DNA of 64,000 bases from Clostridium yunnanense (GTDB taxonomy: Bacteria; Bacillota; Clostridia; Clostridiales; Clostridiaceae). The notes beneath the pieces were generated by a model that ran no database searches, was not told the origin of the DNA, and worked only from the letters and a program-made list of their open reading frames with translations. The stretch covers positions 100,128-164,127 of the forward strand of contig NZ_JAENHN010000028.1 of NCBI RefSeq assembly GCF_016595795.1. The letters are read 5' to 3'. Below, piece by piece: positions 17,021 to 25,272 of the stretch. The number at the start of each line of letters is the position of its first letter. Within the stretch, counting starts at the first letter, position 1. Both the position numbers and the translations under genes were made by a program.

Positions 17021-18037
17021 ATGAGGATAGATTTTGACTATAATAAAAAAACTATAAAATGTGTTGAAGGATATATATTAAAAGGAAGCAACTATAGAGC
17101 TAATTATACAAGATTTAAAACCTTATATAGCTCTCCAGCACCTGGAACTGAAACTGTAGAAGTATATAACTTTGAACCTAAGAAAGAAGTAAAAGCTTCT
17201 GCTATTCTTTTACATGGGCTCGGTAGCAGGAATATAAAGTTTTTACTTTGGATGGGTGCCCATTTAGCATCAGCAGGAGTTTACTGCTCAATACCAGTAA
17301 TACCTGGAAACTATACAAGAGTTGAAAATGATTCAGTAAGTGGAAGAAGCTTTCTGTATCCAGAGATAAGAGTAATGTATAAGTTTTGGCAGCATGCTGT
17401 AGTAGATGTTATGAGTACAATTGATTATCTAGAACAAAAGAAGGTGTGGACCCAAAATAACTGTATAATGGGGTATTGTCTTGGCGGAATGCTTTCATCA
17501 ATTGTGGCTTCCTTAGATAAAAGGATAGATCAAGTTATGTTTATGACTACAGGAGGTTACTTTCCCAAGATAATACATCAATCACCAGCAGCAGGTTTTG
17601 CAAGAAAATTATTTAAAGAGGATCATAGAGATATACACTATTTATACGATAAAGAAAGATTGTTTGAAACTTATGAGAGACAATTACCAAGTGTTAGAGC
17701 TATGTCATTAAATGAGCTGATTAACAATGATGAGATACATCCACTTTTTAAAATTGACCCACTATCCTACGCAAGTAATCTGAAAAAAGAAAGAGTAACT
17801 ATTATAGATGCATTGTTGGATGAGGTTATCCCTATTGGTAGCAGAATGTCGCTTCTTAGAGAAATGAGAGGAGCATCTAGATATATACTGCCTATGACCC
17901 ATGGAAGCTGGTTACCTTTTGAAATACTATTAGCTCAATATATTTTATATAAAGTAAATATTGCTGATAAAATTAGCTTAAAACAAGTGAAAAAGAAGTT
18001 AAAACTGGATAAAGATTTCTTTTTTAATGAAGATTAA
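17021..18037 (+). CDS. Alpha/beta hydrolase with cysteine nucleophile (dienelactone hydrolase-like)
   Basis: A 338-residue alpha/beta-hydrolase without signal peptide or membrane segment. LLHGLGSRN forms the oxyanion loop. The nucleophile elbow reads GYCLGG with Cys at residue 153, as in dienelactone hydrolases, instead of the usual Gly-x-Ser-x-Gly. The acid is probably the Asp of ALLDEVIP and the base the His of PMTHGSW near residue 293. The product may be an esterase or lactonase of unknown substrate. The ribosome site is weak (AGAGTTG), so the start is less certain. It sits between two wall-enzyme genes but has no export signal. Confidence 0.75.
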   Translation: MRIDFDYNKKTIKCVEGYILKGSNYRANYTRFKTLYSSPAPGTETVEVYNFEPKKEVKASAILLHGLGSRNIKFLLWMGAHLASAGVYCSIPVIPGNYTRVENDSVSGRSFLYPEIRVMYKFWQHAVVDVMSTIDYLEQKKVWTQNNCIMGYCLGGMLSSIVASLDKRIDQVMFMTTGGYFPKIIHQSPAAGFARKLFKEDHRDIHYLYDKERLFETYERQLPSVRAMSLNELINNDEIHPLFKIDPLSYASNLKKERVTIIDALLDEVIPIGSRMSLLREMRGASRYILPMTHGSWLPFEILLAQYILYKVNIADKISLKQVKKKLKLDKDFFFNED

Positions 18038-18251
18038 AGTTAAATATGAAATTTTATGGTTAAAATTACTACTTTTTTTCATAAATTGGACACAAATATT
18101 TCTTTATAAGTTATAATTGAATAAGAAGTAATAAAATTCATCATAGTTTTGCAGCATATTTATCTTTATATATGCTCGAAAATTTCATAATTAGTGGTAT
18201 TTTGGCACATATATAAAGGGTAATAAATGTTATTAATGGGGGGACAATCAG

Positions 18252-20573
18252 TTGAATAGAAAAAAGATATTACAGTTGTTACTAGCTACATCTGCAATAG
18301 CATCTACTATTGGATTTACAAATCAATACGTTCATGCTACAGAACAAACTCAAGTTCAAAAAGCTCAAGTTAATTCCGTAAGCTACCATAATATTATGGG
18401 AAGCTCAGAGGCAAGCAAAGAACAAATGATAAATTACTTTAAGTCTTCAAAAATAAGTAATTATCAATTATCTGTTTCTATAGATGACTTTGTTAACATT
18501 GCTTATGAGGAGGCTCAAGCAGAGGGTGTAAGAGGAGATATAGTGGTAGCCCAGGCTTTTTTAGAGACTGGATACTTTAGATATAATGATGGAAAAGGAA
18601 TAGTTACTGCAGAAGACAATAATTTTGCTGGAATAGGTGCTATAGGCACAGATCAAAGTCGTAGTAAGTTTAAGGATGTAAGAGAAGGACTTAGAGCACA
18701 AGTTCAACATCTAAAGGCTTACGCATCAACAGAACCATTAAAAAATGAAAAAGTAGATCCAAGATTTCAGCTTGTTACGAGAGGTAGTGCGAAGAGCTTG
18801 GAAGAATTAGGTGGCAAGTGGGCGTGTCCAGGATACGATACAACAGCTTACAGTTCTTTTGAAGAAGCATTAAATTCTGGAGAGACATATGGTCAAAGAA
18901 TATACTCTATTATTGGGAGAGCAATTGGTGTAAACAATACAACAAAGAGCAGTGGTAATATTACTGAGATAAAGCAAGCTAGTTCGGAAAAGGGACAAGT
19001 TGTAAATGTCAGTACTAATCTCAGAATGAGGCAAAGTGCTTCAACAGATTCTCCAGTTATATCATATCTAAATAATGGGCAAACATTTGATATAAAAGGA
19101 GTAGCAGGTGATTGGTATTACATAAATATAGATGGAAAGTTAGGATACATCCACAAAGATTATGTGAAGGAAACACCGACTACAACTGTTGTAGTATTAG
19201 CGCCAGCGTCTACTAATAGTAATGTTTCAGCAGTTACTCAGACTTCAACAGTACAGACAACTACTACTCAAGCTAAAGGTCAAGTTATAAATGTAAGTAC
19301 TAGTTTGAGAATGAGACAACTAGCTAATATAGGATCAGCTGTAATAGGATATTTGAATAATGGACAAACCTTTGATATAAAAGAAAAAAGCGGAGACTGG
19401 TACTATATAAAACTTAATGATAAGCTTGGGTATGTTCATAAGGATTATGTTAAGGAAATTAGCGCTACTACTGAGACAAGTACTCCAGCTAATAATAATC
19501 AAAATACAAGCAATAATACCAATCAATCAAACACAAACCAACAAAATAATCAACCGACAAGTACGGTAGAGAAACCTTCCAAAGGACAAGTTATAAATAT
19601 AAGCACTACTTTAAGAATAAGACAGAGTGCTAATACAAGTTCAGCAATTATTGGATACTTGTATAACGGACAAGCTATTGATATTAAAGAAGTTAGTGGA
19701 GATTGGTACTATATACAGGTTGCTAACAGAACTGGTTATGTGAATAAGCAGTATGTAAAAGTTACAGAAACATCTAATAGCACTACTGGACAAAAGCCAA
19801 CGGATTCTCAAAATGCACCTATAGTGCAACCACCAACAACTCAGGTTCCTACAACACAGCAACCACAAACGCCACAAATCCCACAAGTAACAGTTCAAAC
19901 TGGTATGGTTTATAACGTTACAACGAATCTTAGATTAAGAAGTAAAGCAAGTAGTGATTCAAGTGTAGTTGCATATATACTTCCTAATCAAACATTTAAG
20001 ATATTGGGTAGTTCAGGTGATTGGTTCAACATAGACTTCAATGGAAAGACTGGATATGTGAGTAAGGCTTATGCAAAAGTAGTTTCTGAAACAAATGTAC
20101 CAGGAAATGTTATTACAAACAATGAATTCCAAGAGGTATATAATGTGTTAAAGAATCAGATAGGAACTCCTTATATATATGGAGGTTATGGACAAGAAAT
20201 TACCTCAAGTCTTATTGACCTACTTAAGAAAGCATTTCCTAGTCAAGCTACTAGAGGAATGTATGATAGTGTACCTGTGCAATTTATTAATAAAGGTTAC
20301 AAAGCCTTTGATTGTTCTGGCCTTATGCAATGGGGATTTAAACAAGCAGGAATTAATATAGGAAGAACTACTTACGATCAAATTAATAATGGTAAAGAAG
20401 TAAGCAAAGATGAAGTTAAGCCAGGAGATTTATTATTCTATTCTGACATAAGCCATGTAGGTATGTATGTGGGGGATGGAAAATGGATAGAGGCTCCAAA
20501 CTCTAAGAGTTTTGTAAGAGTTGTAGAGGTACCATGGAATAAGATTGGAAGAGTAAGAAGAATAATAAATTAG
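18252..20573 (+). CDS. Secreted bifunctional wall hydrolase: glucosaminidase - 4x SH3 - NlpC/P60
   Basis: A 773-residue exported protein. The signal peptide (1-29) ends near YVHATEQ. Residues about 55-225 form a glucosaminidase (PF01832) domain with the catalytic Glu in AQAFLETGYFRY. Four bacterial SH3 domains begin near residues 246, 341, 443 and 549, each opening with a GQV-NVST-LRMRQ-like strand and separated by Ser/Thr/Gln/Asn/Pro-rich linkers. The NlpC/P60 domain (about 623-773) has the nucleophile Cys in AFDCSGLMQW near residue 687 and the His in SDISHVGMYVG. It should cleave both glycan and peptide bonds of peptidoglycan. The start is TTG behind GGGGGG. It ends at a hairpin terminator. 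Confidence 0.92.
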   Translation: MNRKKILQLLLATSAIASTIGFTNQYVHATEQTQVQKAQVNSVSYHNIMGSSEASKEQMINYFKSSKISNYQLSVSIDDFVNIAYEEAQAEGVRGDIVVAQAFLETGYFRYNDGKGIVTAEDNNFAGIGAIGTDQSRSKFKDVREGLRAQVQHLKAYASTEPLKNEKVDPRFQLVTRGSAKSLEELGGKWACPGYDTTAYSSFEEALNSGETYGQRIYSIIGRAIGVNNTTKSSGNITEIKQASSEKGQVVNVSTNLRMRQSASTDSPVISYLNNGQTFDIKGVAGDWYYINIDGKLGYIHKDYVKETPTTTVVVLAPASTNSNVSAVTQTSTVQTTTTQAKGQVINVSTSLRMRQLANIGSAVIGYLNNGQTFDIKEKSGDWYYIKLNDKLGYVHKDYVKEISATTETSTPANNNQNTSNNTNQSNTNQQNNQPTSTVEKPSKGQVINISTTLRIRQSANTSSAIIGYLYNGQAIDIKEVSGDWYYIQVANRTGYVNKQYVKVTETSNSTTGQKPTDSQNAPIVQPPTTQVPTTQQPQTPQIPQVTVQTGMVYNVTTNLRLRSKASSDSSVVAYILPNQTFKILGSSGDWFNIDFNGKTGYVSKAYAKVVSETNVPGNVITNNEFQEVYNVLKNQIGTPYIYGGYGQEITSSLIDLLKKAFPSQATRGMYDSVPVQFINKGYKAFDCSGLMQWGFKQAGINIGRTTYDQINNGKEVSKDEVKPGDLLFYSDISHVGMYVGDGKWIEAPNSKSFVRVVEVPWNKIGRVRRIIN

Positions 20574-20638
20574 CTAAGTTTTTATTAGTTTTATGTTTGA
20601 AAATTGTTGTGAAATTAAATATTTTTTTAAAAATTAAG

Positions 20639-20673
20639 AAGTTATTCATATTAAGTTATGAGTAACTTTTTTT
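20639..20673 (+). terminator. Terminator of the glucosaminidase-NlpC gene
   Basis: AAGTTATTCATA (20639-20650) pairs with TATGAGTAACTT (20657-20668), one wobble pair, followed by a run of T residues. Confidence 0.75.
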
Positions 20674-20841
20674 GTATAGGAATAAGTCATGAATACAAGA
20701 GATCCACAAAGTATAATTAAAAAAGATTGTTCTTTTCTGTAGAAAAATATAAAAACTTTATGTATGGTAAACCTAAAAATTTGATGGATTTATTGGGTGT
20801 CTAACATAATAATTTTAAATTTAGTTTTTGGAAATAGGTAA

Positions 20842-20867
20842 TTACGTGTAAAGTAGCCAACACGTAA
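20842..20867. promoter_or_regulatory. Inverted repeat TTACGTGT-ACACGTAA upstream of the small gene
   Basis: Perfect 8-bp arms (20842-20849 and 20860-20867) separated by 10 bases. No T-run follows, so it is more likely an operator or RNA stem than a terminator. It lies about 170 bases before the DUF3787-like gene. Confidence 0.4.
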
Positions 20868-20939
20868 ATGAATACTTAATTTTTTTTAAGCAACAATATA
20901 GTATATATAAAAATTTAAAAAACTTAAAACTTTCTTAGG

Positions 20940-20959
20940 TTAAGCTAAGCTTAGCTTAA
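20940..20959. promoter_or_regulatory. Perfect 20-bp palindrome upstream of the small gene
   Basis: TTAAGCTAAGCTTAGCTTAA is a continuous perfect palindrome 73 bases before the ATG at 21033. Loopless symmetry suggests a site for a dimeric regulator, identity unknown. Confidence 0.45.
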
Positions 20960-21032
20960 AACAATGATTATAGACGTATTAATCAAGGTTAATGGGTCTA
21001 AAGCTTAAATTTTTAGAGGAGGATTGATTATT

Positions 21033-21200
21033 ATGGCTGATAATAGATATAAAGAACATGATATGGCAAAGCCAATAGAAAGACATGATACAGCTGCATG
21101 GGCCAATATCGCAGATACTAAAGAAGTTTCTAATGTTGAGATTCCAAGTGAATTAGATGTTAGAAATGCTAAAGAGTGGGTAGATACAAATCAAAAATAG
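21033..21200 (+). CDS. Small DUF3787-like protein (55 aa)
   Basis: A 55-residue frame opened by ATG 21033 behind a perfect AGAGGAGG at 21016-21023 and closed by TAG. It is too short for length-based gene finding, but its coding character is clear. The segment HDTAAWANIADTK matches the conserved TAAWA motif that I recall for DUF3787, a clostridial family of unknown function. The protein is hydrophilic, acidic at the C-terminus and has no signal peptide or membrane segment. It has its own hairpin terminator and two inverted repeats upstream, so it is probably a separately regulated single gene. Function unknown. Confidence 0.85.
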   Translation: MADNRYKEHDMAKPIERHDTAAWANIADTKEVSNVEIPSELDVRNAKEWVDTNQK

Positions 21201-21204
21201 TAAT

Positions 21205-21240
21205 TAAAAAAGAGAGAACTCGATGTTCTCTCTTTTTAAT
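21205..21240. terminator. Bidirectional terminator between the small gene and pyruvate:ferredoxin oxidoreductase
   Basis: GAGAGAAC (21212-21219) pairs with GTTCTCTC (21225-21232), flanked by an A-run on the left and a T-run on the right, so it serves both convergent genes. Confidence 0.8.
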
Positions 21241-21274
21241 TCACTTATTTAACTACTTAATTTATTGAGGTGGT

Positions 21275-24200
21275 TTAATAAGTCTGCTCTGCTAGTCGTT
21301 TATAGTTATTATAACGTTCTCTAGCATCCTTCTCCGCAATCTCCCATGCATGCTCAGCAGCATCAGGGAATACATTCATTAAGGATGTATAACGAACTTC
21401 GCTATTTAGGAATTCTTTGTAAGGTTTTGTTGGTTCTTTAGAATCCAAGACAAATGGATTCTTTCCTTCTTCTTTAAGAAGAGGATTATATCTATAAAGA
21501 TGCCAATAACCTGCTTCAACAGCTTTTTTCTCTTGAGCCATACTAGTTCCCATACCTGTCTTTATACCATGGCTTATACATGGTGCATAAGCTATTATTA
21601 GAGAAGGTCCCTTATAAGCTTCAGCTTCAGCAATAGCTTTTATAGTTTGGTTCATATTTGCTCCCATAGCTATTTGAGTTACATAAACATTACCATAAGT
21701 CATAGCCATAGCACCAAGATCTTTCTTCTTAGATCTCTTTCCACCAGCAGCAAACTTAGCAACTGCCGCAGTTGGAGTAGATTTAGAAGATTGACCTCCT
21801 GTGTTTGAGTAAATTTCTGTATCCATTACAAATATATTGACATCCTCACCACTAGAAATTACTTGGTCTAGACCTCCGTAACCTATATCATAAGCCCATC
21901 CATCTCCACCAATTAACCACTGAGACTTTTTAACTAGGTAATCTTTCTTTTCTAAGATTTCTTTAAGTGCTGGATCTTTATTAAAATCTTCTGCTTCTAT
22001 AGCTGCTATAACATTTTCTGAAACTTCTCTAGATTTATCACCATCTTCCATTGCTTCTAACCAAGCAGTGAAGGTAGATTTAATATTCTCACTCTTTCCA
22101 TTTTTTAAATATTCATCCATAAGTTGAGCTATTCTAGATCTCATTTGTTTTACAGCTAAATACATACCGAAACCATATTCAGCATTGTTTTCAAATAAAG
22201 AGTTACCCCAAGATGGACCTTTTCCTAAAGCATTTGTTGTATAAGGCATTGCTGGAGCGCTTCCACCCCAAATTGATGAACAGCCTGTAGCATTTGCTAT
22301 CATCATTCTGTCGCCAAATAATTGAGTTAAGAGTCTGATATATGGAGTTTCTCCACAACCTGGGCATGCGCCATGGAATTCTAGTAAAGGTCGCGCAAAT
22401 TGACTTCCCTTTACAGTCTTTCTATCCATTAAGCTATCTTTATTAGTAACTGTCATAGCAAATTCCCAGTTTTCAGATTGAAGCTGGATTTGTTCATCTG
22501 CAGGTTTCATAATTAAAGCTTTTCCTGGTGCAGGACATATGTCAGCACAGTTACCACAACCAGTACAATCAAGAGGACTTATCTGTATACGGAATTCTAA
22601 ACCTTCAAGTCCTTTACCAACAGCCTTTTTGGTCTCAAAGGTATCTAAAGCTTTTTGCTTTTCGTTTTCGTCTAAAAGACTAGCTCTTATAACTGCATGT
22701 GGACATACATAAGCACATTGATTACATTGGATACATTTATCCATCTGCCATTCAGGAATAGTAATTGCTATACCGCGTTTTTCATATTTAGTAGTCCCAA
22801 CAGGGAAGGTTCCATCTTCCATACCATTAAATGCACTTACTGGAAGTTCATCACCTTCATGTCTAGCCATAGGTCTTTGAATATTTTTAATAAAGTCAGG
22901 TTCATCTTTTATAGGTCCTAAGTCATCAGTAGCTGTTTTCCAAGATTCAGGGACATTAACTTTGATAAGAGCATCGATACCTTTATCTATTGCAGCTTGA
23001 TTCATTTTTACTACTTTTTCGCCTTTTTTACCATAAGTTTTTTCAACTGACTTCTTTAGTAAATCAACTGCTTGTTCTACAGGAATTACATTAGCTAGTT
23101 TGAAGAAAGCAGATTGCATTATCATATTTATTCTTCCGCCTAGGCCAATAGATTGAGCGATACCGATAGCATCGATAACATAGAAGTTTATATTGTTTTC
23201 AGCTATAGATTTCTTTAAAGTAGCAGGTAATCTTTTCTCTAATTCTTCGCCAGTCCATGGACAATTAAGTACGAAAGAACCATTCTTTTTTATCCCTTTT
23301 AATACATCAAAGTTATATATAAATGATTTGTTGTGGCATGCAATATAGTCAGCATTGTATATAAGATATGGAGATTTGATTCTTTGTTTTCCAAATCTTA
23401 AATGAGATATAGTGCTTCCTCCAGATTTTTTACTGTCATAGGAGAAATATGCTTGAGCAAATAAATCAGTATTATCTCCAATAATCTTTACAGCGGTTTT
23501 ATTGGCACCTACAGTACCATCAGAGCCTAAGCCCCAGAACTTACAACTAATAGTTCCTTCTGGTGTAGTGTCTATAATATCTTCTTCTGGAAGAGAAGTA
23601 TGTGTGACATCGTCAACAATACCAATAGTAAACCCATTCTTAGGTTCATTCTGCTTTAGATTATTGAATACTGCTATTATTTGAGATGGGGTAGTGTCTT
23701 TTGAGGCTAATCCGTATCTACCACCAACTATAGTAGGTTTCATATCGTTGTTATAGAATACATTACATACATCAAGATATAAAGGTTCACCAGGAGCACC
23801 AGGCTCTTTAGTTCTATCTAAAACTGAAATTTTCTTCACAGTTTTAGGAACAGCATTCATAAAGTAATTTTGACAGAATGGTCTGTAAAGATGAACTTTT
23901 ATAACCCCTACCTTTTCGCCTTTTCCTCTAAGGTAGTCAATAGTTTCTTCTATAGTATCGCAAACTGATCCCATTGCAACTATTATATTTTCTGCATCAG
24001 GGTCTCCATAATAATCAAATGGATGATAGGCTCTTCCAGTAATTTTTTCTATTTCTCTCATATAGTTTTCTACTATATCAGGAACTTGTTCGTAAAATTT
24101 ATTTGCAGCTTCTCTTTCTTGAAAATATATATCTGGATTTTGAGCAGTTCCTCTAACTGTTGGATGCTCTGGATTAAGAGCTCTAGATCTAAATTGATTT

Positions 24201-24799
24201 ATAGCATCGTAATCGACTAGTTTTGCAACATCCTCATAAGCTATTGGTTCTATCTTTTGATATTCGTGAGATGTTCTAAAACCATCAAAAAAGTGTAGGA
24301 ATGGAATTCTGCTCTTAATTGATGCCAGATGTGATACATTTGTTAAATCCATTACTTCTTGAACGTTTGAAGATGCGAGTAGAGCAACTCCTGTCTGTCT
24401 AGTAGCCATTACGTCCTGGTGATCACCGAATATAGATAGAGCATGAGTAGCTATAGCTCTAGCTGTTACATGGAACACTCCAGGCAATAATTCACCAGCC
24501 ACTTTATAAAGCACAGGTATCATCAAAAGTAATCCTTGAGAAGCTGTATATGTAGTAGTTAAAGCTCCAGAAACTAAGGAACCATGAACTGCACCAGCGG
24601 CACCAGCTTCTGATTGCATCTCTACTACTCTAACTGGCTGACCGAATAAATTCTTTTTTCCATGAGCAGCCCATTCATCAACTCCTTCTGCCATAGGTGT
24701 AGAAGGGGTTATTGGATATATAGCTGCAACGTCTGTAAAAGCATAAGATGCCTCAGCAGCAGCTTGATTTCCATCCATTGTTTTCATAACTTTAGTCAC
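21275..24799 (-). CDS. nifJ: Pyruvate:ferredoxin (flavodoxin) oxidoreductase
   Basis: A 1174-residue single-chain enzyme, full length for the homodimeric clostridial type. The N-terminal pyruvate-binding domains begin with MDGNQAAAEASYAFTDVAAIYPITPSTPM-type sequence, in which the Thr of ITPSTPM contacts pyruvate. The ferredoxin domain has CIQCNQCAYVCP near residue 688 and CTGCGNCADICP near 751, for two 4Fe-4S clusters. The third cluster and thiamine diphosphate site lie in the C-terminal part, with CPGCGETPY near 815 and the Mg-binding GGDGWAYDIGYGG. It converts pyruvate and CoA to acetyl-CoA, CO2 and reduced ferredoxin, the core fermentative step. The start is GTG behind AGGAGG at 8 bases. 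Confidence 0.97.
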   Translation of the reverse strand: MTKVMKTMDGNQAAAEASYAFTDVAAIYPITPSTPMAEGVDEWAAHGKKNLFGQPVRVVEMQSEAGAAGAVHGSLVSGALTTTYTASQGLLLMIPVLYKVAGELLPGVFHVTARAIATHALSIFGDHQDVMATRQTGVALLASSNVQEVMDLTNVSHLASIKSRIPFLHFFDGFRTSHEYQKIEPIAYEDVAKLVDYDAINQFRSRALNPEHPTVRGTAQNPDIYFQEREAANKFYEQVPDIVENYMREIEKITGRAYHPFDYYGDPDAENIIVAMGSVCDTIEETIDYLRGKGEKVGVIKVHLYRPFCQNYFMNAVPKTVKKISVLDRTKEPGAPGEPLYLDVCNVFYNNDMKPTIVGGRYGLASKDTTPSQIIAVFNNLKQNEPKNGFTIGIVDDVTHTSLPEEDIIDTTPEGTISCKFWGLGSDGTVGANKTAVKIIGDNTDLFAQAYFSYDSKKSGGSTISHLRFGKQRIKSPYLIYNADYIACHNKSFIYNFDVLKGIKKNGSFVLNCPWTGEELEKRLPATLKKSIAENNINFYVIDAIGIAQSIGLGGRINMIMQSAFFKLANVIPVEQAVDLLKKSVEKTYGKKGEKVVKMNQAAIDKGIDALIKVNVPESWKTATDDLGPIKDEPDFIKNIQRPMARHEGDELPVSAFNGMEDGTFPVGTTKYEKRGIAITIPEWQMDKCIQCNQCAYVCPHAVIRASLLDENEKQKALDTFETKKAVGKGLEGLEFRIQISPLDCTGCGNCADICPAPGKALIMKPADEQIQLQSENWEFAMTVTNKDSLMDRKTVKGSQFARPLLEFHGACPGCGETPYIRLLTQLFGDRMMIANATGCSSIWGGSAPAMPYTTNALGKGPSWGNSLFENNAEYGFGMYLAVKQMRSRIAQLMDEYLKNGKSENIKSTFTAWLEAMEDGDKSREVSENVIAAIEAEDFNKDPALKEILEKKDYLVKKSQWLIGGDGWAYDIGYGGLDQVISSGEDVNIFVMDTEIYSNTGGQSSKSTPTAAVAKFAAGGKRSKKKDLGAMAMTYGNVYVTQIAMGANMNQTIKAIAEAEAYKGPSLIIAYAPCISHGIKTGMGTSMAQEKKAVEAGYWHLYRYNPLLKEEGKNPFVLDSKEPTKPYKEFLNSEVRYTSLMNVFPDAAEHAWEIAEKDARERYNNYKRLAEQTY

Positions 24800-24924
24800 A
24801 GAAAGTACCTCCTTTTAATATCGATCTGAATATGCGTACTTTCATAGTATCTACTAGTTATTACTAATAAATGCATAAAAAATAAAGAAAATGGCTTGAG
24901 TGTTTCAAAATTTATATTCATATA

Positions 24925-25016
24925 GATAAACTACTTCATATTAGAATTTATCCAAATAAAGATTCGTAGAACCATCGAAATCTTTATTTGGAGTTTAATG
25001 ACTGAAGTAGTTTATC
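24925..25016. repeat. Nested inverted-repeat element
   Basis: Outer arms GATAAACTACTTCA (24925-24938) and TGAAGTAGTTTATC (25003-25016) pair perfectly. An inner stem pairs CCAAATAAAGATT (24952-24964) with its complement at 24979-24991. It is noncoding and lies between the 5' end of the oxidoreductase gene and the MITE-like copy B. Confidence 0.6.
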
Positions 25017-25027
25017 AGTTCAAAGGA

Positions 25028-25132
25028 ATAGATAATCCAGTTCTGGCTAATAAAACTAGGCGATATTTCTGTTAACTATTAATGGCAATAGGATTATAAG
25101 ATATAGATTCTATTTGGAACTGGTTTATCTAT
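25028..25132. repeat. MITE-like element, family ATAGATAA, copy B
   Basis: A 105-base element with ends ATAGATAATCCAGTTC and GAACTGGTTTATCTAT, matching copy A at 14515-14618. As in copy A, another strong hairpin stands immediately to its left. Confidence 0.7.
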
Positions 25133-25215
25133 AAATAATTCTATAAAATCACTGTGTTGAAATTGAGTGGTTAACCATCGACTTTTAAGTATAATTGGGA
25201 AGATAAAGCTGTTAA

Positions 25216-25257
25216 AAAGAGTATCATATGGAGTTAATGCTCCATATGATACTCTTT
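25216..25257. terminator. Terminator of the chemoreceptor gene
   Basis: Perfect 18-bp stem, arms 25216-25233 and 25240-25257 (core GAGTATCATATGGAG), loop of 6. It lies just downstream of the minus-strand chemoreceptor stop, and T residues follow on that strand. Confidence 0.75.
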
Positions 25258-25272
25258 GACTAATATATGGGG

